Source of the DNA: Planctomycetes bacterium B3_Pla
Lineage (GTDB): Bacteria > Planctomycetota > Phycisphaerae > Sedimentisphaerales > Anaerobacaceae
Assembly (NCBI GenBank): GCA_005223045.1
Contig: NJBM01000024.1
Location: 1 to 64,000, forward strand
Length of the DNA stretch: 64,000 nucleotides
Direction: 5' to 3'
Shown here: piece by piece, positions 63,452 to 64,000 of the stretch
How positions within the stretch are numbered: the stretch's first letter is position 1
Layout of the letters: each line of letters starts with the position of its first letter
Position numbers and translations under genes: made by a program
The notes under the pieces: generated by a model
Told to the model about the DNA's origin: nothing
The model's database searches: none
Seen by the model: the letters and a program-made list of their open reading frames with translations, nothing else

Positions 63452-64000
63452 TTATGGCTTCACCGCCCGATTGTAGATGCGGACGTCATCGATCAGCCCG
63501 GAGAAGAAGCCGGCTGCACCAAGATATTTTCCTGCACCAAAGTACAGACCGCCATCCGAACCTACGCCGCCGACAAAATCGGTATCTTTGGCAACCTCTA
63601 CTCCATCCACATACAGGTACCTACACAGCCCAATGTAATCGTACACAAGGCCGATATGGTGCCACTGACCGTCTGTGATTACGGATTCCGACATTAATGG
63701 ATCGAACGGCGGATGCATCAACCTGGTGATGAGTCTGCCGTATGATGAGTCCGCCCAAAGCCATGCACTTCCCGGATTAGTAGTACGGCCGTCAGTAGCA
63801 TCCCTCTGAGATATAATCACTTGCCCGGGGGCGCCGCCTTTAATCCAGGCAAAGACGCTGAACGATCCCTTCGCCGGATTTAGGACAAAGTCGGTACTTA
63901 CATAATCATCAATTCCGTCGAATTCCAGGGCGCCGGCAAAATTACCACCTGTAGGTTGCCAGAGTGGCTCTCCGTGAAGGGTGCCATCGTTGTTGCCGAT
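63452..64000 (-). CDS. LamG-domain protein, 5' end beyond the window
   Basis: The open frame from the window edge to the TAA at 63452 encodes the C-terminal 182 residues of a LamG protein. The frame is open from 64000, so the start lies outside. Visible parts include GALEFDGIDDYVSTDFVLNP and FSGLIDDVRIYNRAVKP at the end. The sequence is nearly identical to the LamG part of the Kelch gene until about 10 codons before its stop, where the two diverge. Likely a tandem-duplicated exported protein. The Kelch gene starts 79 bp downstream of its stop. Confidence 0.85.
   Translation of the reverse strand: MGNNDGTLHGEPLWQPTGGNFAGALEFDGIDDYVSTDFVLNPAKGSFSVFAWIKGGAPGQVIISQRDATDGRTTNPGSAWLWADSSYGRLITRLMHPPFDPLMSESVITDGQWHHIGLVYDYIGLCRYLYVDGVEVAKDTDFVGGVGSDGGLYFGAGKYLGAAGFFSGLIDDVRIYNRAVKP

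Noticed and set aside
1..64000. Search for CRISPR arrays, tRNA, rRNA and insertion sequences
   Set aside because: No regularly spaced repeats, cloverleaf-like sequences or transposase frames were recognised by eye; small RNAs cannot be excluded.

Overview
The window looks like a chromosomal segment of a planctomycete, most likely of the Phycisphaerae/Sedimentisphaerales type. This is inferred from gene content: many exported LamG, CotH/lamin-tail and Kelch proteins, dockerin-like repeats at protein ends, Tat-exported sulfatase and Gfo/Idh/MocA oxidoreductase, an H-X9-DG pseudopilin, and hydrazine-synthase-alpha-like cytochrome c proteins. No rRNA, tRNA, CRISPR array or transposase was found.

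Left third (0.5-32.3 kb): two paralogous copies of a MoxR/DUF58/VWA locus, divergently oriented. Locus A (minus strand, about 16.0 to 0.5 kb) reads: tandem DUF4159 protein, MoxR ATPase with an N-terminal zinc ribbon, DUF58 protein, BatA-like VWA membrane protein, second VWA/amidotransferase-like membrane protein, an unknown exported protein, a large coiled-coil membrane protein, and an exported NPCBM/PA14/PKD/TPR-like protein. Locus B (plus strand, 20.6 to 32.3 kb) reads: MoxR, DUF58, BatA-like, coiled-coil membrane protein with a long S/G-rich linker, VWA membrane protein, a caspase-fold protein that appears to have lost its catalytic dyad, and a Tat-exported DUF4159 protein. Genes in each locus mostly overlap by 1-4 bases, so each is probably one operon. 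Between the loci lie a sulfatase, a Gfo/Idh/MocA oxidoreductase and an AT-rich orphan gene. A good divergent promoter pair sits at 16.04-16.19 kb.

Middle (32.5-41.5 kb): two giant exported CotH/lamin-tail proteins, paralogous and tail to tail with 25 bp between them. One carries a dockerin-like repeat and the other has lost it.

Right (41.7-58 kb): a carbohydrate-utilisation region with two cytochrome c proteins of the HzsA-related type, a pseudopilin, a GH92 and a GH38 alpha-mannosidase, a DUF4838 protein and an SDR oxidoreductase. Mannose-containing glycans are the likely substrate (inference).

End (58-64 kb): exported LamG and Kelch proteins on the minus strand, a small SnoaL-like lipoprotein, and a recent duplication of a LamG module that runs off the window end.

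Throughout, intergenic DNA carries short dispersed repeats. One of these, a 99-bp inverted-repeat element, sits in frame inside a coding sequence.
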